Source of the DNA: Coraliomargarita sinensis | GTDB taxonomy: Bacteria; Verrucomicrobiota; Verrucomicrobiia; Opitutales; Coraliomargaritaceae | Length of the DNA: 64,000 nt | Direction of reading: 5' to 3' | NCBI RefSeq assembly: GCF_003185655.1 | Contig: NZ_QHJQ01000002.1 | Span: forward strand, 124,001 to 188,000 | In this document: piece by piece, positions 19,797 through 30,799 of the stretch | Position numbering within the stretch: position 1 is the first letter of the stretch | Layout: each line of letters opens with the position of its first letter | The notes under the pieces: generated by a model | Databases searched by the model: none | Seen by the model: only the letters and a program-made list of their open reading frames with translations | What the model was told of the DNA's origin: nothing | Translations under genes and position numbers: made by a program

Positions 19797-20822
19797 CTAT
19801 TCGTCCCCGAGTAGTTTTTCCAGTTCTTTATGCAGTTTGCTGTTCCGGTCGACGGTAATATCCGACAAGTCTTCGTTGATATTCTGATGCATTGAAGGGC
19901 GGAAGATGCCCATGGCCAGGTGCAACAACCAGTAAAGTATTCCTTCGGTTTGGGGGTCGTTGAGAAACATCAGCTCCCTTGAAACATAAGCACTGTCGTG
20001 CAAATTGATCATCAACTTCGGTTGGCGACGCCCAAAATAGGACAGGCACTGGAATATTTCCTCCAACAACTGTGTTTCGACGACCCGGGGCATTTTAACC
20101 GGTTTTGCACCGAAGCGGCTTTTTTTGCGCCGCCGCTCGTGGTACTCGAGGACATCGTGCAAATCGCCGGTGGAGAGTCGGTTCAGGCAGAAGGAAAGCG
20201 CTTCAGGTAAGTGGAAGCCACGATGCCCCATACGGTAGGGGAAGTATTCACAGAGGCCTTTTTCATCGCCGTGGGCGAAGACGTTTTGCAGGCTTTTACA
20301 GCTCCCCCCGATCCAGGCTTTCTCGGTCAGTCGGTCAATAAAGCCCATCAGGTCGATCAGGGTAATGACTTCTTCGGCCTGACAGAGCTCACGCATGTCG
20401 GTATCCAAATTTGCCAGCGCGATAGGGAAGTCCTGATACAGGCCGTACTCCTCCACAAAACGCATGCGCTGGGTGGCGGCCTGGGAGTCAATGTCGTCCA
20501 GACTGCCCATGTCATAGGATTCCTGCATGAAAAGCATGGTGCTCTCGCAAATTTCCAAAAGATGGGTGGCTTGTTTGAGATCGAGCTTTTCGATCTCAAG
20601 CAGTTCCTCAAAGCTCAGGTAGATGTAGCGTGCAAGCGTATCGCCTTTAATTTTGGCGGACGCGCGTGACCAGGGGCGGCAGGCTGTGTTCTTGGCAAGA
20701 CAGCTGATACTCAAATCCTCGAAGGGGGACCCTTGAGCGTGGAAAACGATTTTATCCCAACGGGCCGATAGTTTTTCCAGCTCAGTCAGACTCGAATGGT
20801 CATTTTTGCCTGTCTCTACCAT
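19797..20822 (-). CDS. Uncharacterised protein, last gene of the kinase-ParA operon
   Basis: A 341-residue soluble protein that I do not recognise. It has no signal peptide or membrane segment and is mostly helical by composition, with alternating hydrophobic and charged stretches (FEELLEIEKLDLKQATHLLE, LIDLMGFIDRLTEKAW) and Glu/Lys-rich ends. A basic patch, HERRRKKSRFGAKPVK near 230-245, could contact DNA or an acidic partner. No catalytic motif is visible. It begins 14 bases after the ParA-like gene ends, so the two are very likely translated from one message, and it could be a ParA partner or cargo adaptor. That role is inference from position only. Confidence 0.75.
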   Translation of the reverse strand: MVETGKNDHSSLTELEKLSARWDKIVFHAQGSPFEDLSISCLAKNTACRPWSRASAKIKGDTLARYIYLSFEELLEIEKLDLKQATHLLEICESTMLFMQESYDMGSLDDIDSQAATQRMRFVEEYGLYQDFPIALANLDTDMRELCQAEEVITLIDLMGFIDRLTEKAWIGGSCKSLQNVFAHGDEKGLCEYFPYRMGHRGFHLPEALSFCLNRLSTGDLHDVLEYHERRRKKSRFGAKPVKMPRVVETQLLEEIFQCLSYFGRRQPKLMINLHDSAYVSRELMFLNDPQTEGILYWLLHLAMGIFRPSMHQNINEDLSDITVDRNSKLHKELEKLLGDE

Positions 20823-20836
20823 TAGGGCTTTTCACG

Positions 20837-21769
20837 CTAGGACGCGTTTGCCACGCCGGAAGATTCGCCGCCGCTGGATACACTTGCTACGGCGTTGTGC
20901 GCCAGAATTTCTTCTGCAAGATCATTGTAGTCCATGCCGACACCATCGCTCACGTCACGGCTTTCAACCAGGCAGACTGGGAGCCCGAGTGTCACTGCCC
21001 GGCGAACAATTGTGGCGTCGCGGATGCAGGTGTCGTAGATTTTCGCTTCCTGTGAAACCAGTCGTTGTTTCTTGAATTGATTGAGGCGCAGCTGCATACG
21101 CATCTTCGGCACTGCGATATCCACGTTGGCTTTGATTGAGTTGAAAATCACACCGGCGATACGGGCAAAGTTGCCCATTTCCGGGGTACGGAAGCCGGCA
21201 CTGCGACGGTAAAAGAGCAGCAGCTTCTCAATCATCAGCGTAAATCCGATTAGTGAGAGCGCATCCGGGTTAGCCGGCACGTAGAGCTCGTCGGCGCTGA
21301 AAATACCGCACTGCGACGCATTCAGGATGTTGGGCGGGCAGTCATAGAGTACAAAATCGTAATCATCCTGAACCTCGCGCATCTGCTCATTGAATATGAG
21401 GTAATGGGGATTTTGCGGATTAATCCGGTATTCGTTCTCAATATCAATCAGATTGAAGGTCGTCGGCAAAAGGTCCAGGCCCGGGAGCAAGGGCTTGCCC
21501 TTGTTGTCCTGCAACACGTCCTTAACGATGATGTCTTTGATACGGTCCTGGCCGGGATCGAAGATGGAGTAAAGCGAACCGCGCTTCTCCATGTTGATCT
21601 TGTTCCAGCGCTCAATCCGCATGAGCCAGATACTGGAGTTGGACTGGGTGTCCAGATCGACCAGTAACACGCGCTTCCCCTTCTGTGCTAGGCAAGAAGC
21701 TACATTTACAATCAGGGAGGTCTTACCAACCCCGCCCTTGTAATTAATGAAGGCTAATCTACGTGGCAT
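20837..21769 (-). CDS. ParA/Soj-family ATPase (orphan, no ParB beside it)
   Basis: A 310-residue deviant-Walker P-loop ATPase. The motif KGGVGKTS lies at 11-18, including the signature Lys11 of the ParA/MinD group. The A' motif appears as LLVDLDTQSNSS at 35-46 and the Walker B region as DYDFVLYDCPPN at about 135-147. ParA proteins form ATP dimers that bind DNA or membrane and position plasmids, chromosomes or large protein cargo. There is no C-terminal amphipathic MinD-type helix; the tail is Ser/Gly/Ala-rich. No ParB gene or consensus parS site is nearby. The gene is fourth in an operon with a membrane protein, a kinase-like protein and two unknown proteins, which suggests cargo positioning rather than replicon partition. 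Confidence 0.9.
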   Translation of the reverse strand: MPRRLAFINYKGGVGKTSLIVNVASCLAQKGKRVLLVDLDTQSNSSIWLMRIERWNKINMEKRGSLYSIFDPGQDRIKDIIVKDVLQDNKGKPLLPGLDLLPTTFNLIDIENEYRINPQNPHYLIFNEQMREVQDDYDFVLYDCPPNILNASQCGIFSADELYVPANPDALSLIGFTLMIEKLLLFYRRSAGFRTPEMGNFARIAGVIFNSIKANVDIAVPKMRMQLRLNQFKKQRLVSQEAKIYDTCIRDATIVRRAVTLGLPVCLVESRDVSDGVGMDYNDLAEEILAHNAVASVSSGGESSGVANAS

Positions 21770-21812
21770 AAAAAATATATGATTAAATCTGAATAAGGTC
21801 TAAATCGGAAAT

Positions 21813-22541
21813 TTAGAATTTCATGTCCAAGTCATCCACAGTTGGCAGTTCTTCGGAAAAACCAACAGAAAAGTCGCCGCTTTCCGGATCGGCATCATAA
21901 GTGCCTGTCGCTTTGGAGGAATCGGACTGGTTGGCCATGATCCGCTCGGAAACCGCCTGATCGATGTAAATTTCAGCCCAGTAACCGTTTTCGACCTCAT
22001 ATTCGTCCGGAACATAGCCGTACTTGTCGAGAATTTCGAGAATGAGCGACGAGTCCGGTGTTGCGCTGATGCCTTTCAACATACCGCGTTTTTCGTGCTC
22101 CTCAACTGCTTCATTGACGATGAACGGTGGCACCACTCCATCGTAGGAAGGATGCATGTCGTACAGGTCGGCCCAGCGCTTCCACTGTTCACGATCCACC
22201 GAGCGCTCTGTCCTGGAGATACCTTCGTAGTAGTACACTTTACGTCGGGTCAAGCGGCGCACCAAAGCACAGGTCTTGACGTCGTCGTGCCCGATCTCGA
22301 GCCAGTCGCCACGTCTGGGTTCATCCGCGGGGTTACGGGTTTTGGAGATGTCTTCCGGAGCCTCGAGGAAATTTTCGCCGCCGACGAAGCAGAACTTCAC
22401 ATCGGTCACGCCGTGGCGAAGAGCATCGAGTTTTCCCTTCCGGATGAGTTCTTCTTGATACTTTTCAGCATCATCGCGGGACGAAGCCCACATGTATTGG
22501 GTGATGGTTGTGGAAACCTTGAATTTACGTTGAATAGACAT
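21813..22541 (-). CDS. Uncharacterised acidic-tailed protein of the kinase-ParA operon
   Basis: A 242-residue soluble protein without recognisable family. The N-terminal part begins with a short beta-rich stretch (RKFKVSTTITQYMWASSRDDAEKYQEELI) that could be a small alpha/beta fold. A basic-aromatic segment, LVRRLTRRKVYYYEG, lies near 103-117. The last 50 residues are acidic and Ser/Asp/Glu-rich with little hydrophobic content, likely disordered. No catalytic signature is seen. It lies 43 bases upstream of the ParA gene and 69 bases downstream of the kinase gene, on the same strand. A substrate of the kinase or adaptor to ParA would fit the position, but nothing in the sequence proves it. Confidence 0.75.
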   Translation of the reverse strand: MSIQRKFKVSTTITQYMWASSRDDAEKYQEELIRKGKLDALRHGVTDVKFCFVGGENFLEAPEDISKTRNPADEPRRGDWLEIGHDDVKTCALVRRLTRRKVYYYEGISRTERSVDREQWKRWADLYDMHPSYDGVVPPFIVNEAVEEHEKRGMLKGISATPDSSLILEILDKYGYVPDEYEVENGYWAEIYIDQAVSERIMANQSDSSKATGTYDADPESGDFSVGFSEELPTVDDLDMKF

Positions 22542-22610
22542 GGTTTTGTTAGGTTGGTTTTTGGGTTTAAAGTATGGGTGGTCTGTTGGTGGGTTTTACG
22601 TTCTTTGTGA

Positions 22611-23519
22611 TTAAGATCTTTCCAGCCCGGGCATCTCCTCGATCATGTTGAGTGCAGATTGAAAACGTTCTTCTTTTTTGTAGGCCACCGCTTTGGCAAT
22701 CCAAGCGTCCCATCCCGGATTGATTCCTTCGATGGACTTGCTGGGTGGTTCGACCGCCAGGGTGTGGTGCCCGGTAAGCATTCGGTAAACGATCAGCCCG
22801 ACGGTGTAGAGGTTGCTCAAATGATCCGGCGCCTCGCCGGCGCGTTGTTCGGGGCTGTAATAGTCAAATGCGCTCAATAGTGCGGGCAGCGCTCGACTAA
22901 AGCCGGGAAGCGGGTCAAAGCGGGTCGGTTCCAGTTGTTGGTTAAACCGGAGCAAATGAAAGTCATCCCAGGCATGCCCGATCAGTTCGGTGACGCCCAG
23001 TTCCGCGATCTTCACGCCTTCTTCGGCGATCATGATGTTTGCCGGCTTTAGGTCGGCATGTACGACACCTTGCTCGTGGGCGTGGCCCAATCCCAGGAGC
23101 AGATAATAGATGTAGTAGCAAATTTCTTCCTCACTCAGAGCGCCCTTGTTATAGAGCATGAGATCTTCGAGCGAACGAATGGGAGTATTGTCCTCGGTTT
23201 TCTCGCCTTCGGTATATTCCATCCGCAGCCAGTAGAACATGTCCTCTTCCCCGAGATCATCGATTTTGATGATGTTGGGGTGTTTCAGTTTGGCTTGAAC
23301 GGCGGCAGATTTCTTAATCGACTCGGCTGTCTCATCTTCGGAGAAGCTTTTCGGGATCACCTTTAGGGCAAAATTCTCACCGAGCATCTCGTGTTGGACC
23401 AGATAGACCTCTCCGATGGCACCTTTACCGATGAAGCTGACAACATGCAGATTGCCTATGTTCATTCCTGGCTGGAGTGAACTCAGCTCGTCTGTAAAAC
23501 CCATTTCAGAGATGTTCAT
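22611..23519 (-). CDS. Divergent Hanks-type serine/threonine kinase (possible pseudokinase)
   Basis: A 302-residue soluble protein that consists almost only of a protein-kinase fold. The Gly-rich loop GKGAIGEVYLV is at 31-41, the ATP-anchoring Lys at 53 (FALKVI), the catalytic loop HADLKPANI at 154-162 and the activation-segment end YSPEQRAGE follows. Two changes stand out. The usual DFG is AELG at 172-175, replacing the Mg-binding Asp with Glu, and the helix-C region (SIKKSAAVQAKLKHPN) has no Glu at the usual salt-bridge position. The catalytic-loop Asp and the Asn are kept, so weak activity is possible. There is no membrane segment or sensor domain, unlike PknB-type kinases; the membrane partner may be the product of the upstream gene, 38 bases away. 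Confidence 0.85.
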   Translation of the reverse strand: MNISEMGFTDELSSLQPGMNIGNLHVVSFIGKGAIGEVYLVQHEMLGENFALKVIPKSFSEDETAESIKKSAAVQAKLKHPNIIKIDDLGEEDMFYWLRMEYTEGEKTEDNTPIRSLEDLMLYNKGALSEEEICYYIYYLLLGLGHAHEQGVVHADLKPANIMIAEEGVKIAELGVTELIGHAWDDFHLLRFNQQLEPTRFDPLPGFSRALPALLSAFDYYSPEQRAGEAPDHLSNLYTVGLIVYRMLTGHHTLAVEPPSKSIEGINPGWDAWIAKAVAYKKEERFQSALNMIEEMPGLERS

Positions 23520-23557
23520 GATTCGTAGGCTCTTTTGAGTGATTCTAAATCGGGAGG

Positions 23558-24763
23558 TTAGAAGCGTTTTTTCGGCTTGCTTGGAGGTTTCACTTTCAGG
23601 TTCGTGCCAGGCTGAGGTTGTTCGTCATCCTTCTTGTCATTCGAATCAGTCTTCGGAGCCTCTTTTCGAGCTTGCGGTTTCGCCGGAGGTGGCGGCGCTT
23701 TCCGCTGAGCTTGCTCGGGGTTTGCATTGGGGCGAGCCGGCTTTGCGGGAGGTACGACATCCGGTGCCTCTGCCTGCGGAGCCGGGGATGGCTCGGGTTC
23801 TTCATTTGAGGCTTCTTGTTCAGCGAGTAGTTCGGCAACCAGTGGATCCATTTCAGGGGCGGCTGCCGGTTGTTTCGAACTAGTTGTTGAGGGTGCGGCC
23901 GCTGCTGTTTCGACGGAACCCTCGGTCTCGCTGTCGACCGCGTTGTTGATGCGTGTGAGCATGGCAAAGCTGATGTAGCAGACGAGCGCCAGTGACACAG
24001 CGTTACACAAGAACAGGGTGACATCGGGGCCAATTCCCTCAAACACATACACGATGGCAAACAACGGGACCAAGGACGGCAGCGAAACCAGTGTGTAAAG
24101 GACGGATCGGCCGGGTTTGCGTTTAGAGCCCCGGCGGTTGAATTTGATACGTTTGCAAGCGGTGAAGAAGCGGGAAAAAGGAACGACGCAGAGTGTGATC
24201 GCGACCAGGGAAATAATTAGCGCGGCGTTGGGCCCGATCACGGTCGACACGGACAAAGTCACTGAGATGAAAATTATGGCATAGAAAATACCATCAATGA
24301 CGGCATCCGAAGTCTTCACCTTGTCTTTCAACTCGATTAAGCGGTTGCTGACGTAGGCGGTGGTCGCCCCCAGAATGACCCATATGAGTACGGTGAAGCT
24401 AATGGGGGCCGCATCGCTTTCGTTGCGAAGATAATTCGTGTAAAGATAGGTGGCGACAAATCCATGCATCGCCAGAACGGCGAGCACGCCAGCCAATACC
24501 TTGGCGCTTCTGACAATGCGCTGTTCAATGTCACCAATGGCTTTGCGGTAAAGCACGACGGCAGCAAATCCCGCCAGAATAAAAGTCAGTACGAAAGAAC
24601 CGTAGGTGACTGCTTGAAAGGCGGAGATGCTGAGTTCACTATCCGTTTGCACTTCCGTGCCCACACCGGCGTTACCGCCTGCCCCGGACCCGGTTGTGTT
24701 ACCCGACGAAGAGCCCTTTGCGACAGGGGGTATTTCTTGTAATAGTGTAGCTTTTTCTGCCAT
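23558..24763 (-). CDS. Multispanning membrane protein with long Pro/Ala/Glu-rich tail
   Basis: A 401-residue protein, first gene of the five-gene kinase-ParA operon. An N-terminal Gly/Ser-rich linker (about 15-42) precedes roughly six or seven hydrophobic segments between 48 and 272 (for example SFVLTFILAGFAAVVLY, VLAGVLAVLAM, FTVLIWVILGATTAYV and ALIISLVAITLCVVPF). A basic loop near 205-220 (KRIKFNRRGSKRKPGR) suggests a cytoplasmic face. The last 125 residues are low-complexity, rich in Pro, Ala, Glu and Lys, ending in a basic PPSKPKKRF. Such a tail could recruit the kinase or ParA protein. No transporter or enzyme family is recognised. A 16-bp palindrome lies 25 bases upstream of the start. 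Confidence 0.8.
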   Translation of the reverse strand: MAEKATLLQEIPPVAKGSSSGNTTGSGAGGNAGVGTEVQTDSELSISAFQAVTYGSFVLTFILAGFAAVVLYRKAIGDIEQRIVRSAKVLAGVLAVLAMHGFVATYLYTNYLRNESDAAPISFTVLIWVILGATTAYVSNRLIELKDKVKTSDAVIDGIFYAIIFISVTLSVSTVIGPNAALIISLVAITLCVVPFSRFFTACKRIKFNRRGSKRKPGRSVLYTLVSLPSLVPLFAIVYVFEGIGPDVTLFLCNAVSLALVCYISFAMLTRINNAVDSETEGSVETAAAAPSTTSSKQPAAAPEMDPLVAELLAEQEASNEEPEPSPAPQAEAPDVVPPAKPARPNANPEQAQRKAPPPPAKPQARKEAPKTDSNDKKDDEQPQPGTNLKVKPPSKPKKRF

Positions 24764-24788
24764 GAGGATTGTCAGAAGTTAGTGGGGC

Positions 24789-24804
24789 CACGTATCGATA
24801 CGTG
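24789..24804. promoter_or_regulatory. Perfect 16-bp palindrome upstream of the kinase-ParA operon
   Basis: CACGTATCGATACGTG reads the same on both strands and lies 25 bases before the start of the first operon gene. It could be an operator for a dimeric regulator or a binding site for an operon product. It is not the parS consensus. Confidence 0.5.
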
Positions 24805-24915
24805 TTACATACAGTGCTATCAGGCGAGAAATACGCGGGTAAAGACACAAAATCTAAAGCTAACCTTTTTACACTTTATTAAACACGTTGACAGGCATTT
24901 AAGCCCGATACTGGG

Positions 24916-24957
24916 AGGGATTGGTTGATTTGCAATAATGAAGAGCAACCAATCCCT
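24916..24957. terminator. Inverted repeat downstream of carB, possible terminator or mRNA hairpin
   Basis: AGGGATTGGTTG at 24916-24927 pairs perfectly with 24946-24957 across an 18-base AT-rich gap. It lies 115 bases past the carB stop on the minus strand. There is no T-run after it on that strand, so it is not a classic Rho-independent terminator; it may protect the carB transcript end. Confidence 0.4.
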
Positions 24958-25071
24958 TTAATAAAGGCACTTAGTATGGAATCCCGTGGGTCCTGCCAAA
25001 GATAAAAACGAAAGGATGCATCGGGCTTCAGGGTTACGGGGCATACACAAATCGATAGCACCCGAACGTGT

Positions 25072-28308
<3,237 letters not shown>

Positions 28309-28439
28309 AAAAAATTGCGCTAAAAGCTGGATGTTTTAAACGCCTATGCAAGCACGAACGCTAGCGTTGATGCGAGTTCGGGTTTTAGTGGGTCCAGAGC
28401 GCGCTTGCAAATTCCCGTTTGGTCGAAAGATTAGTAGCT

Positions 28440-30044
28440 ATGTCCCGTAGTAAGAAGCCTGTCATCGTGGTCGCAATCTTTCTGGCGGCGCTAATGTTGC
28501 TGCCCCTCCTAATTTGGATGTTCATGAAGATCGGTAGTCCGGGCGATCCGATTCCTTCCGGGCAGACTGGTGCCGGAACGCCGACCCCCGAGCGGCAAGT
28601 CGCGGATTACGATCTTAGCCAGTTGGCCGACAAAGCAGCCAGATTGCTGGATGAAGATATCGCAGAGGCCTTGAAGAAGGGGGATCTCACGCTTGAATTT
28701 GTGGCCGGGCTGAAAAAAGAAGCGGACAAGGCCAACAGTGACATGCGCAGCGGCAAGCTTCGGCGGGCCAAAGAACGTTTTCTCTCGGTGGTGACTGCGG
28801 CTGAGAATGAACTTGCGGCCGTCGCTGCAGCGGACAAGGCACGTGCTCTCAAAGACAGCACGTATGCAGAGCTTCAGCGTCTGGAATACCTGCGTGCTTC
28901 GTTTGAGAACACCTACCGCGAGGCGGTCGAGTCTTACAATAAGGCCCTCCGCTCGCTGGAATCCGGAGCCTTTGTCCAGGCCGTGGATGAATTCGAACTT
29001 GCCGGTGCCATCCTCGGCGATCTGGAGGCGCGCTCCATTCAGCAAATTGCCAGCCTGCTTGAGGCGGCCCAGGAAGCCCTGGAGCAATATGATCTCGCTC
29101 CGGCCCGCGAAGCATTTCAGGCCGTTCTTGAGATCGACTCGGATAATCGTGACGCGACTAATGGCCAGACCATGGTGGCGGCGCTCGAAGGGATCGCGGA
29201 GGAGATCAAGGCCATCCGTGCACTGGAAACAGAGGGTAAGCTCGAGGAAGCGCTGTCCGCTTTGGACCGTCTGGCTGCCGACCATCCCAATAATCCCTTT
29301 ATTAAGAATCAACGCAGCTCGCTGGAGAAACGAATCCTGCAGCGCAACTTTAACAAATTGATCGAGAGTTCGGTTGCTGCCGAGAAAGCCGGTGATCTGG
29401 GGGCAGCGATTGCCGATCTTGAAGCGGCGCTGAAATTGAAGACGGATACCGCCCAGGAAGAGCGTTTGGCTGAACTACAGAAGAAATACAAAGCCGCCCG
29501 CCTGGAGACCCTGCTCGCGGACGGCTTTCAGGCCCTTAAAGACGGTCGTTACGAAGCGGCCCGCAATTTGTACAAAGAGGCTGTCGCGCTGGACCCCAAT
29601 TCCAAAGAGGCCCGCACCGGGCTGGAAAAAGCCTCCAGTCTCTATCTTGCCAACATACGCTACAGTCAGAATGTCGCCAGTGCAGAGCGTTATATCAAAG
29701 AAGGGCGCTATCCCCTGGCGGCCAAATTATTTAATCAGGCCATGACGAGCCGGCCCGCCAAGTTGGCCGCTGCGCAACTGAAGAAAGAGGAAAGCATCCG
29801 CAAGACGCTGGAGGCCCAGAGCGAGGAGGTCCCGGTTACCGTCGAATCGGATGGACGCACCTACGTCAGCATCATCGGTGTTCTGCCTCCGGATCGGTTT
29901 AAAGAAACGGACCTAAAACTCTTTCCCGATGTCTATAAAATACGGGGTACCCGCAAGGGCTACAAAGACGTGGAAAAAGAATTCAAAGTGGATGCCAGCA
30001 AAGGCAGCCAAACGGTTACCATCGAATGCAGCGAGAAGATATAA
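28440..30044 (+). CDS. Membrane-anchored TPR-repeat protein with PEGA-like C-terminus
   Basis: A 534-residue protein with an N-terminal membrane anchor (VIVVAIFLAALMLLPLLIW, about 7-26) and a long periplasmic helical region. TPR-like units recur: LDEDIAEALKKGDLTLEFVAGL, SYNKALRSLESGAFVQAVDEFELA, EEALSALDRLAADHPNNPF, KAGDLGAAIADLEAALKLK and DGRYEAARNLYKEAVALDPNS. The last 60 residues, with FPDVYKIRGTRKGYKDVEKEFKV, resemble the PEGA or beta-sandwich tail of surface-associated proteins. I chose the ATG at 28440; a TTG seven codons upstream is also in frame. It is followed by two small secreted-protein genes in the same direction, suggesting an envelope-related operon. Function unknown. Confidence 0.75.
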   Translation: MSRSKKPVIVVAIFLAALMLLPLLIWMFMKIGSPGDPIPSGQTGAGTPTPERQVADYDLSQLADKAARLLDEDIAEALKKGDLTLEFVAGLKKEADKANSDMRSGKLRRAKERFLSVVTAAENELAAVAAADKARALKDSTYAELQRLEYLRASFENTYREAVESYNKALRSLESGAFVQAVDEFELAGAILGDLEARSIQQIASLLEAAQEALEQYDLAPAREAFQAVLEIDSDNRDATNGQTMVAALEGIAEEIKAIRALETEGKLEEALSALDRLAADHPNNPFIKNQRSSLEKRILQRNFNKLIESSVAAEKAGDLGAAIADLEAALKLKTDTAQEERLAELQKKYKAARLETLLADGFQALKDGRYEAARNLYKEAVALDPNSKEARTGLEKASSLYLANIRYSQNVASAERYIKEGRYPLAAKLFNQAMTSRPAKLAAAQLKKEESIRKTLEAQSEEVPVTVESDGRTYVSIIGVLPPDRFKETDLKLFPDVYKIRGTRKGYKDVEKEFKVDASKGSQTVTIECSEKI

Positions 30045-30082
30045 GACCGATTCGCGGAAAGTTTGAAGCCAGGCAAACTTTC

Positions 30083-30799
30083 ATGTCTGCATTTGGCTCT
30101 ACGGGCCGGGGTTTCTCACGATGTTTTATAATCCCCGGTTTTCTTCTGTTGCCAATTTTTTTGGGCGCGGCACCCGATCCGGATCTTTTTGACGGGCGAG
30201 TGAGCCAGCAAGAAGCCAGCGGTAGTTCCGCATCCGGCACAAGTGACGGGGCCGGGGCCGCAACCGCCGAAGGGGGTGGGGCGCAAACCACCGCTACGGA
30301 AAATGGGGAAACAGGGTCGAGTTCGCAGACGACATCCACCGGCGGTGAATCCTCCGAACGGGATTTGAACGAGATCGGACAGATCGGCGGTGGGCAGGAG
30401 GTCTCCGGTTCCGGCAGCAAGTCCTCGTCATCGGGTGCTTCTTCTTCAGGGCAGGACAACTCGTCCAGTATTCCTTCGGGGACAGCAGGCGGTGCCGGTG
30501 GTTCGAGCACTACGGCGAGTTCGAGCACGGCCACAGGTTCCGGCGGTTCTTCCGGCAGCGGTGAGGAGCCGCGCGATTTCAGCGAGATCGGAGGGATCAG
30601 CAGTACCGGCGAACAGGGCGTCGAAGTGAATACTTCGAAAAGCTCGCCCTCTCAGTCGACCGGTGCGACAAGCGGCCAGACCGGTAGTGCTTCCAACAAT
30701 CAAACCAATCAGGGGCAAGGCACGGGTAGTGGCGGTTCTCAACCTTCCGTCGGCAGTGGTTCCGGTGACCTTGGCGATACGCTCCCATCCGGCATATGA
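30083..30799 (+). CDS. Secreted Ser/Gly-rich low-complexity protein
   Basis: A 238-residue protein with an N-terminal signal-like hydrophobic stretch (FIIPGFLLLPIFLGA) and then an almost wholly Ser, Gly, Thr, Ala and Gln-rich body. Two diverged copies of one motif stand out, ERDLNEIGQIGG and PRDFSEIGGISS, about 80 residues apart. No Cys, no catalytic motif and no membrane anchor at the C-terminus. I chose the ATG at 30083 because it begins the signal; an earlier start at 30026 would overlap the TPR gene. The stop overlaps the next start by four bases (ATGA), so the two are translationally coupled. It may be a disordered secreted or surface protein. Confidence 0.7.
   Translation: MSAFGSTGRGFSRCFIIPGFLLLPIFLGAAPDPDLFDGRVSQQEASGSSASGTSDGAGAATAEGGGAQTTATENGETGSSSQTTSTGGESSERDLNEIGQIGGGQEVSGSGSKSSSSGASSSGQDNSSSIPSGTAGGAGGSSTTASSSTATGSGGSSGSGEEPRDFSEIGGISSTGEQGVEVNTSKSSPSQSTGATSGQTGSASNNQTNQGQGTGSGGSQPSVGSGSGDLGDTLPSGI

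Larger units (their letters stand above)
24764..25071. other. 308-base gene-free stretch between carB and the kinase-ParA operon
   Basis: This stretch holds the upstream region of the membrane-protein gene and the downstream region of carB, both on the minus strand. Two structures stand out: a 16-bp perfect palindrome at 24789-24804 and a 12-bp inverted repeat with an 18-base gap at 24916-24957. I see no convincing gene; one minus-strand frame is open but overlaps the carB end and has no family likeness. Confidence 0.6.

Noticed and set aside
24789..24804. Palindrome considered as a parS centromere site
   Set aside because: It does not match the conserved parS consensus TGTTTCACGTGAAACA, and no ParB gene is in the window.
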